Below are positions 61,708-64,000 of a stretch of 64,000 nt of DNA, in pieces; the stretch's first letter is position 1; each line of letters begins with the position of its first letter. The stretch lies in NCBI GenBank assembly GCA_016806645.1, contig JACSYO010002062.1, forward strand, positions 2,869,501 to 2,933,500, given 5' to 3'. The DNA comes from Ophiodon elongatus (taxonomy: Eukaryota; Chordata; Actinopteri; Perciformes; Hexagrammidae). Both the position numbers and the translations under genes were made by a program. The notes beneath the pieces are model-generated. The model was not told the DNA's origin and searched no databases. It was given only the letters and a program-made list of their open reading frames with translations.

Positions 61708-63118
61708 GCCCAATTACCCAGGGGTGCAAGAGGACACTATCTTCTCCTCCTGATATCAGATTTGAAGGGGGAGGTGGGGGGTGATACAAGATGTGGCGGA
61801 GCGAGGAAGAGCTGTAGATTATTCAATGACACTGGCGAGTTCCCCTGAGTCGACATGGAACATTTGGTTTATAAATAGACTATAGACCTGCCAGCCTGAT
61901 GTTCTGTTCTTACAAAGATAGGCCTTTATTCTGAAAGGTTATAAATGATCATCCTGCCCTGGCAACTAAGTGGAAAGGCATGTTGTGGCAAATGGCGCTG
62001 TGGAGAATGCTCCTTGTCTGGTCATCGGTGTGTGGAAGCGGACACTTGGCCGCGCCGTGGGGAAGTGGACGCGGTATTAACGTCAGGGCCGGGCTGGCTG
62101 GGATGGGGATTGTGCAATCGTATTTGCAAACAACACTTGCGCTCTTATTCATAGTGCCCCGTGTCATATCCGTTATTTTTACCTGCTGTGACGTCTGAAA
62201 AGAGGGGAGCAACAGAAACAGTGGGCTAAAATTAGTTGGCTCTAAACCATTCAAAATGCTCGTGGGTGCTACCACACTGAATGACCACCCCTGTGTTTTG
62301 GAGATAATATCTTCTTCTAAATACCCACTACTTTTACTCTTGTAGTCCTTTCAACATTATTCACTCACTTTGTCCTCTCACTTTGTTTATTTCTGCCTCC
62401 ATGTTCGTGCTCTTTGTCTTTACAACTGTGTTATAATGATCTGTTTCTGCAATGAATTCGTTTGACTGTATTCTTTGCTTTGTCAGTCCGCATTTGTGTC
62501 TCTTTTTGGCTCTTTAAGTGTGTGAGATAGAGTGTCGAGTGTGCGTGTGTGGGTGTGTGTGTGTGTGCGTGCGTGCGTACGTGCGTGCGTGTGGGTGTGT
62601 GGGTGTGTGTAATTCGGCCTGCTTGCACCACCAGCTGGTTAATTGTCCCCCGGTCTGGTCCAGTGGTAATGAGAGTGACTCAATACCAGACAAAAGAAAC
62701 GGCTTCACTGGGAGACAGCAGCCCATTGGCTGAGCCTGTGACAGCCCCCTCCCCCCGCATGGGTGCCCCCTGACCGTTGCACGCCCACCCGCCCATTTCT
62801 CCCCTCCCCTCCCCTCCACTCTTCCCACTGCCGCTTGTTTTCTCCAACTTGCATGCAGGCCAAAACACACGCTGACTCCTCCATGCCAAGCCCAGTCCGG
62901 AGAAGCTAAGAACCCCGGCTGCTCGAGACAAAAACCCGGAGCAGCGAGTGAACGACAGCGAGGAGGAGAAGAGAGACTCTGACCGCAGCTAATGCCCCTG
63001 CCTCTGTTCTAGCTGGAGGAGACCTTCCTGTGGATCTATCAATGACTTCTTTGTTTGGTTTGTTGCAGAGTGCCCCCTCTTTCAGCCCCCTGGAAACTGC
63101 CTCCGACCTGCAGCAGTA
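48217..63118 (+). CDS. sorbs1: Sorbin and SH3 domain-containing protein 1 (ponsin/CAP), N-terminal and SoHo part
   Basis: Adaptor at focal adhesions and the actin cytoskeleton. In mammals the SoHo region binds flotillin and the C-terminal SH3 domains bind vinculin, Cbl and others. Fourteen exons join in phase to 1193 bases (397 codons plus two bases). Landmarks: RVCKGKGVVTLRA (human KICTGKGAVTLRA), NPTIVLLQHNREQQKHLS (human NPTIVLLQHNREQQKRLS), NTEKSKDWYKTMFKQIHRI, ENPYRPTYIFP, VPRSKSD, EWEPPDKKVDTRKYRAEPKS, FEYEPGKSSVLKLER and LENEPWYKFFSEME. The VTLRA and LLQHNREQQK blocks identify SORBS1 rather than SORBS2. The PPPKKIWDYTPG segment and three SH3 domains expected downstream are outside the window. 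The start codon was not located. Many exons are symmetric (phase 1-1 or 0-0), in line with the known heavy alternative splicing of this gene. Confidence 0.93.
49631..49717 (+). CDS. sorbs1: sorbs1 coding exon b
   Basis: 87 bases, phase 1 in and out. It encodes PSGPRTVCAVRITPLTTMKG plus SPDLIPAA, matching human ARSISAVKIIPVKTVKNASG. It contains an in-frame ATG (49684) that could serve as a start in some transcripts. Confidence 0.82.
50129..50245 (+). CDS. sorbs1: sorbs1 coding exon c
   Basis: 117 bases, phase 1 in and out. It encodes GLDPSRVCKGKGVVTLRAT and then HIDDEGRISTEPNVITTP. The first part matches human MDLTKICTGKGAVTLRAS. Confidence 0.9.
51010..51116 (+). CDS. sorbs1: sorbs1 coding exon d
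   Basis: 107 bases, phase 1 in and 0 out. It encodes SGWTSQINGDGSKAG and ITADLPPVNNTQCQ. Weakly conserved low-complexity linker; splice sites and phases fit both neighbours. Confidence 0.78.
51233..51374 (+). CDS. sorbs1: sorbs1 coding exon e
   Basis: 142 bases, phase 0 in and 1 out. It encodes ANSPESLKENQAPSS, DVKSCITSTSGSVYPCTS and NPTIVLLQHNR. The last block is nearly identical to human SORBS1. Confidence 0.92.
51562..51591 (+). CDS. sorbs1: sorbs1 coding exon f (30-base microexon)
   Basis: 30 bases, phase 1 in and out. It encodes EQQKHLSHFE, matching human EQQKRLSSLS directly after LLQHNR. Donor GTATGC. Symmetric, so it can be skipped in frame. Confidence 0.9.
52678..52820 (+). CDS. sorbs1: sorbs1 coding exon g
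   Basis: 143 bases, phase 1 in and 0 out. It encodes DPTPERDKSPDPGRDSVSPV, DMDWKRLRLSLHSP and NKPIVPVR. It lies where human has DPVSERRVGEQDSAP, just before the SoHo core. Confidence 0.88.
53140..53200 (+). CDS. sorbs1: sorbs1 coding exon h (SoHo core)
   Basis: 61 bases, phase 0 in and 1 out. It encodes NTEKSKDWYKTMFKQIHRIP, the signature of the sorbin-homology domain. Confidence 0.96.
53347..53421 (+). CDS. sorbs1: sorbs1 coding exon i
   Basis: 75 bases, phase 1 in and out. It encodes EPIEENPYRPTYIFPDNYDI plus QMKSK, matching human TPEENPYFPTYKFPE. Confidence 0.94.
54004..54403. mobile_element. Probable MITE-type dispersed repeat in sorbs1 intron
   Basis: Starts GTTAAAGGCACAACC and ends GGAATACCCCTTTAAT, short inverted termini. 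The interior has GATGACATCATCGGTG, CATTATGGGAAAATGTAGTA and AATTTAATGGAAGTGAAATA, a layout resembling non-coding fish repeats. No ORF. Family not assigned. Confidence 0.45.
54671..54714. repeat. (CAT)n trinucleotide microsatellite
   Basis: About fourteen ATC/CAT units with one ATT interruption. The poly-His and poly-Asp translations here are artefacts. Confidence 0.95.
55442..55477 (+). CDS. sorbs1: sorbs1 coding exon j (36-base microexon)
   Basis: 36 bases, phase 1 in and out. It encodes DDCPTPFGYLED. Acceptor CTCTTTCAG, donor GTGAGT. Symmetric; likely alternatively spliced. Confidence 0.82.
55645..55747 (+). CDS. sorbs1: sorbs1 coding exon k
   Basis: 103 bases, phase 1 in and 2 out. It encodes VRAVPRSKSDVDVDSRGRSM and PVPTRSSSLRPSAKR, matching human SVPRSKSEMS and LPLPARSSSLKSSSER. 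Confidence 0.93.
56210..56272. repeat. (CA)n imperfect microsatellite
   Basis: CA repeats interrupted by CG and GAACAAA, in the sorbs1 intron before exon l. Confidence 0.9.
56740..56762. repeat. (GA)n microsatellite
   Basis: Short GA array in the sorbs1 intron before exon l. Confidence 0.85.
56915..57029 (+). CDS. sorbs1: sorbs1 coding exon l
   Basis: 115 bases, phase 2 in and 0 out. It encodes NEWEPPDKKVDTRKYRAEPK and FEYEPGKSSVLKLERT, nearly identical to the human SoHo C-terminal half. Confidence 0.96.
58261..58628. mobile_element. Foldback MITE in sorbs1 intron
   Basis: Ends TTAAAGGAGGAATTCGATAT and AAACTATTCCCTTAATA form inverted termini. The core inverted repeat pairs GCATAAAGACTGGAAACCGG with CGGTTTCCAGTCTTCATGC. 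TTAGCCTAGCTTAGCTTAGC pairs with GCTAAGCTAAGCTAATTGGC. This is the layout of a common teleost foldback repeat. No ORF. Confidence 0.75.
58824..58907 (+). CDS. sorbs1: sorbs1 coding exon m
   Basis: 84 bases, phase 0 in and out. It encodes TQDVNPEDVDLENEPWYKFF and SEMEVDKA, matching human ISPEEIDLKNEPWYKFFSEL. Confidence 0.95.
61613..61706. repeat. (TG)n microsatellite
   Basis: About 47 uninterrupted TG units, the longest array in the window. Confidence 0.97.
62540..62610. repeat. (GT)n imperfect microsatellite
   Basis: GTGTG repeats mixed with GCGTGCGT, in a sorbs1 intron. Confidence 0.9.
63069..63118 (+). CDS. sorbs1: sorbs1 putative coding exon n
   Basis: 50 bases, phase 0 in and 2 out, acceptor TTTGTTGCAG and donor GTAAGT. 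It encodes SAPSFSPLETASDLQQ plus the first two bases (TA) of a codon. I recall no clear counterpart. It fits in phase and may be an alternative exon before the PPPKKIWDYTPG exon. Confidence 0.6.
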
Positions 63119-64000
63119 GTAAGTCCATGCCTCCTTCCCATTCCAGTGCTTGAGCTTTCAATCTGGCTTCCTTCTCTTCCAGCATGTTGATGATTATTTA
63201 AGGCATGTTATGGGGATAAATGTCAGCGAGAGATTTCTCCACCCTGTAGAGCCGGCCCACCCTCAGCGGGGGGACTCCTGCTTCCTGAGGGGATCCCGTT
63301 AATAAGGCAAAAAGCTACCAGAACAGCGTGTCCTCTGTCCGTATTTCATGGTGTTTGTTGGGAGGGTGGGAGACATGGCTGCTATGTGGGGATTTATTTA
63401 AAGACAGCAACCTGGATGTCACTGGGATAGAGGGAACTCACTCAGCTGCTGCATAACTTAAAAACCGTTATCTTCTTCTGAATGGGTGTGTGCACAGAAC
63501 TATGAGCGGCAACTGCACTGTGAAAGAGGATGCTCGCTGTTACTAAAACAAAGCCGGCCGAGCCCTTGATCTTTTTTGTTTTTGTCCGATGAGATTGACA
63601 TCTTCTATTTTCGTTTGCGTAATAAAATGTAAGGAATTCAGGACCGAGCCATGGTGACTGTCTCGCGCCACAGTCCGGGGGAAAATAAACTTCCTCCCTC
63701 CATTTCTGCTCCGAACTTTCCATCTGCTACAATCATTATGTCACCGTGGCCAAGTAATGTGAAGACAGATCCCCAATCCAACTTTTTAATTCATCGGTTT
63801 GTTGTTCATTTTGAAAGGAAGAGGCTCCTGGAGGAAGTTCCCTCACCCAAACTTTTCAAAGGAAACTTCTCGTCATAAACTGACTTCCCATAGAGGCACA
63901 CATGTTTAGGGCAGGATGTTATTTATTTATTTTTCCCCTGGACATTTTGAAGAACGTTCTTGTCGATCAATCTTTCAATTGTAAAATGCAAAACCATACG
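63119..64000 (+). other. sorbs1: sorbs1 intron, truncated by the window edge
   Basis: No exon recognised. The next expected exon (PPPKKIWDYTPG) is not present up to the end. Confidence 0.55.

Larger units (their letters stand above)
58908..63068 (+). other. sorbs1: sorbs1 intron, 4.2 kb
   Basis: No other exon recognised. It contains C-rich tracts (60738-60759, 60849-60873), a long TG array (61613-61706) and a GT/GC array (about 62540-62610). Confidence 0.55.

Noticed and set aside
1..64000. CRISPR arrays, phage or integrative elements, bacterial operons
   Set aside because: The tandem repeats present are microsatellites and minisatellites without unique spacers. Gene structure is clearly that of a vertebrate with spliced exons.

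Overview
The window is vertebrate nuclear DNA, almost certainly from a ray-finned (teleost) fish. Its protein-coding content is made of short exons with GT-AG introns. They assemble into three genes of vertebrate-type families. The introns are short (often 80-700 bases) and hold dinucleotide microsatellites and dispersed repeats of kinds common in teleosts. No bacterial, viral or phage gene, CRISPR array or operon is present. All family assignments come from recalled human sequences, not from a database search.

Layout. (1) 98-1828, minus strand: the first four coding exons of fam204a, leaving the window at its left edge, with a CCAAT/ETS-rich promoter at about 1830-2340. (2) About 2340-22000: a gene-free stretch of nearly 20 kb, AT-rich with TAATTA-type homeodomain motifs, simple repeats and one recognisable dispersed repeat (19371-19735). 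It looks like intergenic regulatory DNA. (3) 22231-35474, plus strand: a complete pik3ap1 (BCAP) gene. Seventeen coding exons join in frame to 866 codons plus stop. A poly(A) signal lies at 35838, and the 3'UTR carries a perfect 20-bp hairpin. (4) About 37350-37554: a GC-rich promoter and probable non-coding first exon of sorbs1. (5) 37555-48216: a long first intron with a 540-bp CT-rich minisatellite. (6) 48217-63118: fourteen sorbs1 exons covering the N-terminal and sorbin-homology (SoHo) half of the protein. The SH3 domains lie beyond the right edge.

How the genes relate. Pik3ap1 is a cytosolic adaptor that recruits PI3-kinase through phosphorylated YxxM motifs downstream of B-cell and Toll-like receptors. 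Sorbs1 (ponsin/CAP) is an adhesion and cytoskeleton adaptor. Fam204a is poorly characterised. There is no sign that they act together; they are simply neighbours. From memory, pik3ap1 and sorbs1 are on human 10q24 and FAM204A is on 10q26, so the order here reflects a fish-versus-mammal rearrangement.

I found no obviously new biological system. The most interesting items are the 3'UTR hairpin of pik3ap1, an in-frame cassette exon that would delete a YxxM motif, a 31-base microexon in fam204a, the G-rich array beside pik3ap1 exon 2, and the unexplained 20-kb gene-free interval.
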